A stretch of DNA of 64,000 nucleotides from Pseudomonas sp. N3-W (GTDB lineage: Bacteria; Pseudomonadota; Gammaproteobacteria; Pseudomonadales; Pseudomonadaceae). The notes beneath the pieces were generated by a model. The model was not told the origin of the DNA, did not search any database, and saw only the letters and a program-made list of their open reading frames with translations. Location of the stretch: contig NZ_CP103965.1 in assembly GCF_024970185.1 (NCBI RefSeq), positions 4,026,001 to 4,090,000 of the forward strand, read 5' to 3'. The position numbers and the translations under genes are program-made. This document shows, one piece after another, positions 42,890 to 51,301 of this stretch. Within the stretch, counting starts at the first letter, position 1, and the number at the start of each line of letters is the position of its first letter.

Positions 42890-44269
42890 TTGAAAAAACA
42901 ACATCTCGCGACCGCTATCGCGCTGGCCGCGCTGTCTCTTCATGCTCAAGCAGATGATGCGGCCAAGCCACAGGGGTTCCTGGAGGACAGCAAGCTGGCC
43001 CTCAGTACCCGCACCTATTACTACGAGAACGATGATCACTCTGCGGGTGCAAACAACCAGCGCGAAACCGCTGAAGTGCTGAAACTTGACTACAGATCCG
43101 GCTTCACCCAAGGCATGATCGGGGTCGGTGTCGACGCTCAGATGCTCTACGGCCTGCACCTCGATGGCGGTCCGGGTCACCACCCAGGTACAGGCAACTC
43201 ATTCTGGCCAAGCGAGCGCGACAACTCGGCTGAGGACGACGTGGCCCGTGGGGACGCAAACGTCAAATTGCGCCTGTCCAAGACTGAATTGCATGTGGGT
43301 GGCGCTCTGTTTCCTCAGTTGCCAATCATGATGGCGACCGACAGCCGCGCGATGCCGCAAAACTTTGACGGCGCCATGCTGACCTCCAGGGAAATCGACA
43401 ACCTGACGCTGAGCGCTGGTCAGCTGGAACACTCCACTGGCCGCGCATCGACCAACAGCACGGCGCTGTCGGTGGCAGGCGCAACCGAGGGCAGCAACCA
43501 ATTCCGTTATGCCGGTGGTGACTACAGCGTCAACAAAAACCTGACCTTGCAGTACTACTACGCCAACCTGGAAAACTTTTATAACCAGAACTTCCTGGGC
43601 TTGATCCACGTACTGCCACTGGGTGACGACCAGTCCTTCAAGACTGATCTGCGCTACTTCAACAGCAGCTCTGACGGCAAGAACAGCAGCGGCGCCGCCG
43701 GTTACGCGTTCAACAACAACGGTGGTTACGCCAAGCACGCCAATGAAGTTGATAACGTCACCTGGAGCACCATGTTTACCTACCAGTTGGGCGGTAGCAA
43801 ATTCATGCTTGGCTATCAGAGCGTCAGTGATGACGGTGGTTTCGTCATGCTGAACCAGGGCAACGTCACCAAAGACGGCAAGCCTTTGGCGGCTAACGGT
43901 TCCAACAGCGAAGACAACGGCGGAACCAGCTTCTACCTGTACACCAACTCCGTGATCGGCAGTTTCATTCGAGCAGGTGAAGACACTTCATTCGGTCAAT
44001 ACACGTACGACTTCGCGCGAGTCGGCATCCCCGGCTTGAGCGCTTTCGTCAACTATCTGCGTGGCGACAATATCAAGGACAAGACACTTGCTGGCGTAGA
44101 CCACACCGAATGGGAGCGTGACGCCGGTGTCGACTACGTGGTTCAGAGCGGCTACCTGAAGGGCTTCGGTACAACACTACGCACTGGCAGCTACCACTCG
44201 GGCGGAACCGGGGTCGCGAACCAGGACCAGACCCGTCTGATTTTCAATTACACCTACAACTTCCTGTAA
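42890..44269 (+). CDS. OprD-family outer membrane porin
   Basis: 459 residues. TTG start behind CCGAGGAGC, then signal peptide MKKQHLATAIALAALSLHAQ. The mature start (FLEDSKLALSTRTYYYEND) and the C-terminal strands ending NQDQTRLIFNYTYNFL are the OprD pattern with a terminal aromatic-Leu motif. Probably works with the MFS transporter upstream. A terminator follows the stop. Confidence 0.93.
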   Translation: MKKQHLATAIALAALSLHAQADDAAKPQGFLEDSKLALSTRTYYYENDDHSAGANNQRETAEVLKLDYRSGFTQGMIGVGVDAQMLYGLHLDGGPGHHPGTGNSFWPSERDNSAEDDVARGDANVKLRLSKTELHVGGALFPQLPIMMATDSRAMPQNFDGAMLTSREIDNLTLSAGQLEHSTGRASTNSTALSVAGATEGSNQFRYAGGDYSVNKNLTLQYYYANLENFYNQNFLGLIHVLPLGDDQSFKTDLRYFNSSSDGKNSSGAAGYAFNNNGGYAKHANEVDNVTWSTMFTYQLGGSKFMLGYQSVSDDGGFVMLNQGNVTKDGKPLAANGSNSEDNGGTSFYLYTNSVIGSFIRAGEDTSFGQYTYDFARVGIPGLSAFVNYLRGDNIKDKTLAGVDHTEWERDAGVDYVVQSGYLKGFGTTLRTGSYHSGGTGVANQDQTRLIFNYTYNFL

Positions 44270-44284
44270 GCGCGCTGATCGCCT

Positions 44285-44310
44285 AAAAAAACCCGCTTGG
44301 CGGGTTTTTT
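44285..44310 (+). terminator. Rho-independent terminator
   Basis: AAACCCGCTTGGCGGGTTTTTTC: six-base stem, short loop, and a T-run. It lies just after the OprD-family gene. A run of A on the other side lets it work in both directions. Confidence 0.9.
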
Positions 44311-44558
44311 CGTTTATGTGGGTGTTGGTTGTGAGGACATTATTTCCAAGCGTCCGCCCCACACACCTTGCGTGATTAGACCGCCCCTCGTGCTTGAATA
44401 ATTCAAGCGCACAGGGTGTTCTGCTCCACGTATTTCTTCGCGCAATCCGCCTCGGAACTTCCCTTCAAATTGACGTCAATATGATGGCGAATCACCCTGC
44501 TATCTCAGCGTGAACCCACAGCGCCCGGCTGCCCCCTGGCAAATCATGGAAGTGTGCA

Positions 44559-44987
44559 ATGAGACTAATCCTCGCGGTGTTGTTGATGTTCAGCGGCTAC
44601 GTTTACGCCAGCTGCGACAACATCAGCAATGATGATCAGCGTAACTACTGCAAAGCCCGGGAAGGCCGGGGCGGATGCCAAAACATCAAGGATGATGACC
44701 AGCGCAATGCCTGCAAAGCGGAAACAGAAGGCACTGGCGACTGTGGAAATATTCGCAACGATGATCAGCGCAACTATTGCAAGGCCAAGCAGGGCTCGGG
44801 GGGCTGCCAAAACATCAAGGATGACGACATGCGCAATGCCTGCAAAGGGGAAACAGGGGGCAGTGATTGTGGAAACATCCGCGATGATGACCAGCGCAAC
44901 TTTTGCAAGGCCAAACAAGGCTCGGACAGTTGCAACAACATCAAGGACGATGGGCTGCGTAATCAGTGCAAATCCATGCAGCACTGA
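44559..44987 (+). CDS. Exported Cys-rich repeat protein
   Basis: 142 residues. A signal peptide (MRLILAVLLMFSGYVYA) is followed by six tandem repeats of about 21 residues with consensus CxNIxDDDQRNxCKA plus a glycine-rich linker. Every repeat has two Cys, twelve in all, and an acidic DDD/NDD cluster. The even Cys count and export suggest disulfide bonds; the acidic loops could bind cations. No named family is recognised. Alternating repeat types (odd and even repeats are more alike) suggest duplication of a two-repeat unit. Confidence 0.8.
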   Translation: MRLILAVLLMFSGYVYASCDNISNDDQRNYCKAREGRGGCQNIKDDDQRNACKAETEGTGDCGNIRNDDQRNYCKAKQGSGGCQNIKDDDMRNACKGETGGSDCGNIRDDDQRNFCKAKQGSDSCNNIKDDGLRNQCKSMQH

Positions 44988-45016
44988 TTGGCACAGGTTT
45001 GATTTCAACTAACAAG

Positions 45017-45040
45017 AACCCGCATCGCTGCGGGTTTTTT
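45017..45040 (+). terminator. Rho-independent terminator
   Basis: AACCCGCATCGCTGCGGGTTTTTTA: stem AACCCGCA/TGCGGGTT with a T-run, 30 bases after the Cys-rich repeat gene. Confidence 0.88.
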
Positions 45041-45050
45041 ATAAGCTGTT

Positions 45051-45140
45051 CTACCCTCTACCTCGTTTCCCGATCACATCAAAAGTCCCTTCACCATAGG
45101 CACACACGCCAATTGGTGTGGCGCGTCTGATTTCGAACAT
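45051..45140 (-). CDS. Possible 29-residue peptide or gene remnant
   Basis: AAGGAGAATGAA directly precedes an ATG that opens MFEIRRATPIGVCAYGEGTF and nine more residues before a stop. The ribosome site is strong, yet the product is short and looks like the start of a longer protein. It could be a remnant or a leader peptide. Confidence 0.3.
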   Translation of the reverse strand: MFEIRRATPIGVCAYGEGTFDVIGKRGRG

Positions 45141-45174
45141 TTCATTCTCCTTCAGCCATCGGTGGACGGAGAAC

Positions 45175-45205
45175 AAAAAGCCCCGTCCATTTCTGGCGGG
45201 GCCTT
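45175..45205 (-). terminator. Minus-strand terminator-like hairpin
   Basis: On the minus strand GCCCCG and CGGGGC pair around an 11-base loop and are followed by TTTTTG. It could end transcripts of the HTH-cupin regulator gene about 220 bp upstream on that strand. Confidence 0.6.
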
Positions 45206-45421
45206 GGGTGCTTACGTCAAATCCTGTGAACGCATGACCTCATGGCCCGCCAGAGGCGGTCATGGGGGAGCACATCATGTTCATACGGAATGTGTTGGTC
45301 ATGGGCAAAGAATGTTTTGGATGAGCCGGGTTGTCAATTCTGCTTTGCCAGAAAACAAACCCAGCGCTGATTTGTCCAGGCATTCAGGTGCGCCGCTAAA
45401 GGTCAGCGCACACTATAAAGA

Positions 45422-45970
45422 TCAGAAGTTGGCCGGCGTGTTGGCACTGATGATCTCCGCCTCATCCGCCCCGATATTCCTGAACCGATGTGGCAATGTC
45501 GTCGGGAAGTAATACCCGTCCCCGGCATTCAACACACTCACCTGCCCGTCCACCGTCAGCTCGACCGTCCCCCGTGTAACCAGCCCACACTCCTCCCCCT
45601 CGGCGTGCACGATCGGCTCTTCCCCGGAACTCGCTCCCGGCGCGTATTGCTCGCGCAGCAAGCGCATCTGCCGGCTCGGCACGGAGGCGCCGATCAGCAG
45701 CAGGCGCAGGCCGTCGCGGCCGAGGTCTGGCTGTTCATTGGCGCGAAATACGTATTGGTGTTCGCGCGGTGGCTGGTCGAAGGTGAAGAAGTCCGCCAGT
45801 GACATGGGGATGCCTTCGAGCAGTTTCTTGAGTGAACTGACAGAGGGGCTGACGCGATTTTGTTCGATCAGGGAGATGGTGGCATTGGTGACGCCGCTAC
45901 GCCGGGCCAGCTCACGCTGGGAGAGTTTGTAGCTTTCGCGTACTAGTTTGAGTCGTGAGCCCGTGTCCAT
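45422..45970 (-). CDS. puuR: HTH-cupin regulator, PuuR-like
   Basis: 182 residues. N-terminal XRE helix-turn-helix: LVRESYKLSQRELARRSGVT then NATISLIEQNRVSPSVSSLK. C-terminal cupin: HAEGEECGLVTRGTVELTVD, LNAGDGYYFPTTLPHRFRNI. Size and architecture match E. coli PuuR (185 residues), the repressor of the putrescine-utilisation genes, and the puu genes lie immediately beyond the next REP cluster. The regulator assignment is firm; the PuuR identity rests on context. Confidence 0.85.
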   Translation of the reverse strand: MDTGSRLKLVRESYKLSQRELARRSGVTNATISLIEQNRVSPSVSSLKKLLEGIPMSLADFFTFDQPPREHQYVFRANEQPDLGRDGLRLLLIGASVPSRQMRLLREQYAPGASSGEEPIVHAEGEECGLVTRGTVELTVDGQVSVLNAGDGYYFPTTLPHRFRNIGADEAEIISANTPANF

Positions 45971-46204
45971 TGACTGCCTTATGTTGAGATCGACTTAAGG
46001 GGTAATGGGGGTGGATGGCGGGCGACTTTTGGCCGCGTGGAACACCGCTTCCCTGTCCCGGAACCTTGAAAGGCGGGTATTAAATCATGTTTGTGGGTGT
46101 TGCTCAGCAGGTTCGATGAATGGTGGTGGAAAAAGGGTGTTGAGCCTTGGTGGGTGGGGCTTGTGGGGTGTCAGGTGGTATTGATGCAGGCTGACAGTCC
46201 GTCT

Positions 46205-46580
46205 TCGCGGGCAAGCCCGCTCCCACAGTTGATTGCGGTCGGGTTCAAATTTTGTGTCCATCTCCCACAGTTGATCTTCAGTGAACATAAAATTGGTGTT
46301 CGACACAGATCCCGTGTGGGAGCGGGCTTGCCCGCGAAAGCGGTGGGTCAGGCACATTGATGCTGGATGTGCTGCCGTCTTCGCGGGCAAGCCCGCTCCC
46401 ACAGTTGATTGCGGTCGGGCTCAAATTTTGTGTCCATCTCCCACGGTTGATCTTCAGTGAACATAAAATTGGTGTTCGTCACAGATCCCGTGTGGGAGCG
46501 GGCTTGCCCGCGAAAGCGGTGGGTCAGGCACATCGATGCTGGATGTGCTGCCGTCTTCGCGGGCAAGCTTGCTCCCACAG
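46205..46580. repeat. REP array with duplicated ~180-bp unit
   Basis: Two near-identical units, each with an inverted REP (TTCGCGGGCAAGCCCGCTCC), the spacer CAGTTGATTGCGGTCGGG, CAGTTGATCTTCAGTGAACA and AAAATTGGTGTTCG, then a direct REP (GTGGGAGCGGGCTTGCCCGC). The spacer pieces CAGTTGATCTTCAGTGAACA and AAAATTGG also occur, inverted, in the large array at 27.9-30.1 kb. The 230 bases between this array and the regulator gene hold no supported gene. Confidence 0.9.
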
Positions 46581-46601
46581 GGTTATGCGTGCGACTTGAG
46601 A

Positions 46602-47885
46602 TTAGATACCGAACCGGTCCCGTAGCGCGTAATACGCGGCACCCATCGCGGTCAGTGGCGCCTGGAACGTGCGGCCGCCGAACATCGGCATGTGTGGCAG
46701 TGAGGCGAAGGCATCGAAGCGCTCGGCGTCGCCGCGGATCATTTCCGAGATGAGTTTGCCGGCCAGGTGCGAGCAGGTCACGCCGTGGCCACTGTAGCCT
46801 TGCATGTAGTAGGCGTTTTTCTCGATGCGGCCAAATTGCGGCATGCGGGACATGGTCAGCAGGAAGTTGCCGGTCCAGCGGTAGTCGATCTTCACGTCTT
46901 TCAATTGCGGGAAGGTCTTGAGGATTTTCGGCTTGATCAGTTGTTCGATGTCGTCCGGCTCGCGAGCGCCATAGACCACGCCACCGCCGTACAACAGGCG
47001 GTTGTCGGCAGTGAGGCGGTAGTAGTCGAGCAGGTAGTTGCAGTCTTCCACGCAGTAGTTGTTGGTGATCAGGCTGCGGGCAACTTTTTCCGACAGCGGC
47101 TCGGTGACGACGATTTGCGAGCCGCACGGCATGCTTTTGCGTGTGACGCGGTTGTCGAGATCCTGTGGCAGATAGGCGTTGCCGGCAATCAGCAGGTATT
47201 TGGCGCGAACCACACCTTTGGCGGTACGCACGGTGATCGGTTCGCCGTAGGTGATTTCCACCGCCGCCGATTGTTCATAGATTTTGCCGCCCAGACCGAT
47301 GATGGCCGAGGCTTCGCCCAAGGCCAGGTTCAGCGGGTGGATGTGGCCGCCCTGCATGTCCAGCAGGCCGCCGACGTAGTTGTCGCAACCGACTTCGCGC
47401 TTCATGTCGTTGGCATCGAGCAGGGTCAGGTTTTTGTTGCCGTAGCGCTCCCAGCCACTTTTCTGCTCGGCCAGGCCTTTGAGCTGTTTCTTGTTCAGCG
47501 CGGCAAAAATACCGCCCGGACGGTAGTCGCACTGGATGTCGTAGTGCTGGATGCGCTGACGAATGATGTCGGCGCCTTCGAAGATCATGCTGCCGAGCAC
47601 TTCGGCGGTTTTGTCGCCGTAGCGTTCTTCGATGACATCGACGTCGCGGCTGTAGGAGTTGACCAGTTGCCCGCCGTTGCGACCGCTGGCGCCGAAGCCG
47701 ACTTTGGCGGCTTCGAGCACAGTTACGCTGTAGCCGGCCTCGGCGAGGAACAGCGCCGAGGACAAGCCAGTGTAGCCGGCGCCAATCACACAGACGTCGC
47801 ATTCCACCAGTTCTTCAAGCACCGGGAAGTCGCCGATGCGATGGGTGGTGGCGGCGTAGTAGCTGTTTACATGAGTCTGTTTCAT
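46602..47885 (-). CDS. puuB: Gamma-glutamylputrescine oxidase (FAD-dependent, PuuB-like)
   Basis: 427 residues, DAO-type flavoprotein. The FAD motif VIGAGYTGLSSALFLAEAG is at about residue 32, and GFGASGRNGGQLVNSYSRDV follows as in PuuB and OrdL. The C-terminal FAD-contacting stretch is GYSGHGVTCSHLAG. The reaction oxidises gamma-glutamylputrescine to the aldehyde with release of H2O2 and ammonia. The next gene upstream on this strand encodes the aldehyde dehydrogenase for that product (51 bp gap). Confidence 0.9.
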   Translation of the reverse strand: MKQTHVNSYYAATTHRIGDFPVLEELVECDVCVIGAGYTGLSSALFLAEAGYSVTVLEAAKVGFGASGRNGGQLVNSYSRDVDVIEERYGDKTAEVLGSMIFEGADIIRQRIQHYDIQCDYRPGGIFAALNKKQLKGLAEQKSGWERYGNKNLTLLDANDMKREVGCDNYVGGLLDMQGGHIHPLNLALGEASAIIGLGGKIYEQSAAVEITYGEPITVRTAKGVVRAKYLLIAGNAYLPQDLDNRVTRKSMPCGSQIVVTEPLSEKVARSLITNNYCVEDCNYLLDYYRLTADNRLLYGGGVVYGAREPDDIEQLIKPKILKTFPQLKDVKIDYRWTGNFLLTMSRMPQFGRIEKNAYYMQGYSGHGVTCSHLAGKLISEMIRGDAERFDAFASLPHMPMFGGRTFQAPLTAMGAAYYALRDRFGI

Positions 47886-47936
47886 AGGTTTCTCCGAGGG
47901 CCGCCGGTACGTGCCGGCAGCCACCGCTTTAATAGG

Positions 47937-49427
47937 TTAGAGCTTGATCCAGGTCGCTTTGAGTTCGGTGTATTTGTCGAACGCGTGCAGCGATTTGTCC
48001 CGACCGTTACCCGACTGCTTGAACCCGCCGAACGGCGCAGTCATGTCGCCGCCGTCGTACTGGTTGACCCAGACGCTGCCGGCCCGCAGGCCGCGAGCGA
48101 AGGTGTGGGCCCTGCTCAGGTTACGGGTCCAGACGCCTGCGGCCAGGCCGAAGATGCTGTCGTTGGCAATCGCCAGCGCCTCTTCCTCGGTGTCGAAGGT
48201 GATCAGCGACAGCACCGGACCGAAAATCTCTTCCCGGGCGATGGTCATGGCATTGGTCACGCCATCGAAAATCGCCGGTTGCAGGTACAGGCCACCGGTT
48301 TCTTCGAGGGTGCGGCTGCCGCCTGCGATCAACTGCGCGCCCTGGTCCTTGCCGACCTGGATGTAGCGCAACACGTTGTCCAGTTGGCGTTGATCGACCA
48401 CGGCGCCAACGGTGGTTGCCGGATCGAGCGCATGCCCCGGCTTCCAGGCTTGCAGCGCTTCCACCAGCAGTGGAATGAACTGCTCACGGATCGAACGCTC
48501 CACCAGCAAACGCGAACCGGCGGTGCAGACTTCGCCCTGGTTGAAGGCAATGCCGCTGGCCGCTGCCTGTGCTGCCGCGCGCAAATCCGGCGCGTCGGCG
48601 AACACCACGTTTGGACTCTTCCCCCCTGCTTCGAGCCAGACGCGTTTCATGTTGCTTTGCCCGGCGTAGATCAGCAGTTGCTTGGCAATCGCCGTGGAGC
48701 CGGTGAAGGCCAGCACGTCGACGTCCATGTGCAACGCCAGCGCCTTGCCAACGGTGTGGCCGTAACCCGGCAGGACGTTGAACACCCCTGCGGGGATGCC
48801 GGCGTCCAGCGCCAACTGGGCGATGCGGATCGCGGTCAGTGGTGACTTTTCCGAAGGCTTGAGGATGAACGAGTTACCCGCCGCCAGCGCCGGGGCGAAC
48901 TTCCAGCTGGCCATGATCAGCGGGAAATTCCACGGCACGATGGCGGCCACCACACCCGCCGGTTCGCGAGTGATCAGGCCCAACTGATCGTGGGGCGTGG
49001 CGGCGACTTCGTCGTAGATCTTGTCGATGGCTTCGGCAGTCCAGCGGATCGCGTTGGCGGTAGCCGGGATGTCGATGGCCATGGAGTCGCTGATCGGTTT
49101 GCCCATGTCCAGGGTTTCGAGCAGTGCCAGTTCTTCCTGGTTGGCCAGGATCAGGTCGGCGAAGCGAATCAGGGTGCGCTTGCGCTCGGCCGGGGCCAAC
49201 CTGGACCAAACGCCGGATTCGAAGGTGCGGCGCGCAACGGCGACGGCTGCGTTGGCGTCGGCTTCATCGGTGCTGGCGACGTTGGCCAGAAAGCGGCCGT
49301 CGACCGGGCTCAGGCATTCGAAGGTGTCGCCGCTGAGTGCTGCGACGTACTGGCCATCGATGAAGGCCCGGCCTTCGAGTGTGAGGGACTGGAAGCGTTG
49401 TTCCCAGTCGCTGCGAGTGTTTGTCAT
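47937..49427 (-). CDS. puuC: Aldehyde dehydrogenase (PuuC-like)
   Basis: 496 residues, full-length ALDH. NAD-binding VPWNFPLIMASWKFAPALAA, Glu in VWLEAGGKSPNVVF, catalytic Cys in FNQGEVCTAGSRLL and the EIFGPVLSLI motif are all present. In this context it oxidises gamma-glutamyl-gamma-aminobutyraldehyde to gamma-glutamyl-GABA, as PuuC does, and may accept other amino aldehydes. It precedes puuB on the same strand. Confidence 0.92.
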   Translation of the reverse strand: MTNTRSDWEQRFQSLTLEGRAFIDGQYVAALSGDTFECLSPVDGRFLANVASTDEADANAAVAVARRTFESGVWSRLAPAERKRTLIRFADLILANQEELALLETLDMGKPISDSMAIDIPATANAIRWTAEAIDKIYDEVAATPHDQLGLITREPAGVVAAIVPWNFPLIMASWKFAPALAAGNSFILKPSEKSPLTAIRIAQLALDAGIPAGVFNVLPGYGHTVGKALALHMDVDVLAFTGSTAIAKQLLIYAGQSNMKRVWLEAGGKSPNVVFADAPDLRAAAQAAASGIAFNQGEVCTAGSRLLVERSIREQFIPLLVEALQAWKPGHALDPATTVGAVVDQRQLDNVLRYIQVGKDQGAQLIAGGSRTLEETGGLYLQPAIFDGVTNAMTIAREEIFGPVLSLITFDTEEEALAIANDSIFGLAAGVWTRNLSRAHTFARGLRAGSVWVNQYDGGDMTAPFGGFKQSGNGRDKSLHAFDKYTELKATWIKL

Positions 49428-49489
49428 TGTTGTGACTCGACGCAGAGGAATAGTTGATCTTCAGTTTAAAACTTGAAATGCAATCCCCT

Positions 49490-49578
49490 GTGGGAGCGGG
49501 CTTGCCCGCGATAGCGGTGTGTCAGTCACCATCAATATCGACAGTAATGACGCCATCGCGGGCAAGCCCGCTCCCACA
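49490..49578. repeat. REP pair
   Basis: GTGGGAGCGGGCTTGCCCGC faces ATCGCGGGCAAGCCCGCTCC, between the puuA and puuC genes. The flanking TAGTTGATCTTCAGT matches the spacer of the neighbouring arrays. Confidence 0.9.
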
Positions 49579-49644
49579 GCGATTGATGGTGTGTGCATAC
49601 GTTGTCACACACCTTTCATCTTTAAATGATCGAGGTTCAGACCA

Positions 49645-51021
49645 TCAAACGGTATGCAAATACCAGTTGTACTCAAGGTCGGAGATGGAGTTCTCGAACT
49701 CCGCCAGCTCGCTTTCCTTGCACGCCACGAACACGTCGATGTACAGCGGGTCGATGTATTTGGCCATGACTTCGCTGTCATCCAGCTCGCGCAAGGCATC
49801 GCGCAGGTTGTTCGGCAGGCTCTGTTCGTTCTGCTCGTAGCTGTTGCCTTCGACCGGTGGGCCAGGCTCGATTTCGTTGGTCAGGCCGTGGTGAATACCG
49901 GCCAGGACCGAGGCCATCAGCAGGTACGGGTTGGCATCGGCGCCGGCGACGCGGTGTTCGATGCGCACCGAATCGGCGGAACCGGTCGGCACGCGTACCG
50001 CTACGGTGCGGTTGTCGATGCCCCAGCTCGGCGAGTTCGGCACGTAGAACTGTGCGCCAAAGCGGCGGTACGAGTTAACGTTCGGGCACAGGAAAGCCAT
50101 CTGCGCCGGCAGGGTCTCGAGCACACCGCCGATCGCGTGACGCAGTGCGGCGTTCTGCTCGGGATCCTCGCTGGCGAAGATGTTGTTGCCTTGCTTGTCG
50201 AGAATCGAAATATGTACGTGTAGACCATTACCCGCCTGGCCCGGATACGGCTTGGCCATGAAAGTGGTGTCCATCTCGTGGTCGTAGGCGATGTTCTTCA
50301 CCAGACGCTTGAGCAGCACCGCGTAGTCGCAAGCCTTGATCGGGTCGGAGACGTGATGCAGGTTGACTTCGAATTGCGCCGGGGCGCTTTCCTTGACGAT
50401 GGCGTCCGCCGGGATGCCCTGCTCTTTCGCGCCTTCAAGGATGTCTTGCAGGCAATCGACGTATTCGTCCAGGTCGTCGATCAGGTACACCTGAGTCGAG
50501 TGCGGACGTTTGCCGGACACCGGCGAGCGTGGTGATTGCGGACGACCGTTCACGTTGTCCTGATCGATCAGATAGAACTCCAGTTCGAACGCCGCACAGA
50601 TGGTCAGGCGCATGTCATCGAACTTGCTCACCACCTGACGCAGCACTTCGCGAGGGTCGGCGAAGAACGGCTGGCCTTCGAGTTCGTGCATGGTCATCAG
50701 CAGTTGCGCAGTCGGGCGCTTCTGCCACGGCTCGATGCTGAGGGTATTGGGGATGGGAAAGCAGATTCGGTCTGAGTCGCCGATGTCCAGACCCAGGCCG
50801 GTGCTTTCCACCGTGGAACCGTTGATGTCCAGAGCAAACAGAGAGGCCGGGAGGTTGATGCCTTTTTCGTAGACCTTATGAAGACTGGTGCGCTCGATGC
50901 GCTTGCCGCGCACCACACCGTTCATATCCGCAATCAGAAGGTCGACGTACAAAACCTCAGGATATTTCTTAAGGAATGCGTTTGCTTCGTTGAGTTGAAC
51001 GGCACGCAGAGGGACCGACAT
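49645..51021 (-). CDS. puuA: Gamma-glutamylpolyamine synthetase (glutamine-synthetase family, PuuA/SpuI-like)
   Basis: 458 residues. Glutamine-synthetase-like catalytic core: CAAFELEFYLIDQDNV, FEVNLHHVSDPIKACDYAVL, DTTFMAKPYPGQAGNGLHVH and VRVPTGSADSVRIEHRVAGA DANPYLLMA in order. The N-terminal domain YVDLLIADMNGVVRGKR is the form seen in PuuA. It ligates glutamate to putrescine or spermidine with ATP. Divergent from puuD. The upstream region shares a TGTTAATTA motif with the puuD promoter region. Confidence 0.9.
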   Translation of the reverse strand: MSVPLRAVQLNEANAFLKKYPEVLYVDLLIADMNGVVRGKRIERTSLHKVYEKGINLPASLFALDINGSTVESTGLGLDIGDSDRICFPIPNTLSIEPWQKRPTAQLLMTMHELEGQPFFADPREVLRQVVSKFDDMRLTICAAFELEFYLIDQDNVNGRPQSPRSPVSGKRPHSTQVYLIDDLDEYVDCLQDILEGAKEQGIPADAIVKESAPAQFEVNLHHVSDPIKACDYAVLLKRLVKNIAYDHEMDTTFMAKPYPGQAGNGLHVHISILDKQGNNIFASEDPEQNAALRHAIGGVLETLPAQMAFLCPNVNSYRRFGAQFYVPNSPSWGIDNRTVAVRVPTGSADSVRIEHRVAGADANPYLLMASVLAGIHHGLTNEIEPGPPVEGNSYEQNEQSLPNNLRDALRELDDSEVMAKYIDPLYIDVFVACKESELAEFENSISDLEYNWYLHTV

Positions 51022-51036
51022 GATGCACCTATTAGC

Positions 51037-51045
51037 TGTTAATTA
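51037..51045 (+). promoter_or_regulatory. TGTTAATTA motif near puuA
   Basis: A nine-base motif 16 bases upstream of the puuA start. The same nine bases recur 62 bases upstream of puuD. It is a candidate operator or AT-rich promoter part; the match could be chance. Confidence 0.3.
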
Positions 51046-51231
51046 TTATGTTCACTACCCTGTCACGAGCCCAGTCAATCCGAAAGGCAAAGTGAAGTCA
51101 ATAGCGAACACATGGCCTTTCAAGGCTTATTTCAGGGGCTTTTTTGGGCACGAGAGTGCCAGATCCGGCGCCAGAGCCGCGCAGACCCTCAGCTTCAGAC
51201 GATCGGCGTTTAGAATTTTTTACATGAGAGT

Positions 51232-51240
51232 TGTTAATTA
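51232..51240 (+). promoter_or_regulatory. TGTTAATTA motif near puuD
   Basis: Second copy of the nine-base motif found near the puuA start, in the shared divergent intergenic region. Confidence 0.3.
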
Positions 51241-51301
51241 AAATCAACAAGGCTAAGCTCCGGAAAAGCTCGTTCAAGTGTGAAACTTCGAGGTGATAAA
51301 A

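Noticed and set aside
46767..48845. 692-codon plus-strand frame across puuB and puuC
   Set aside because: Antisense shadow of two well-supported genes in GC-rich sequence; product has no domain features.
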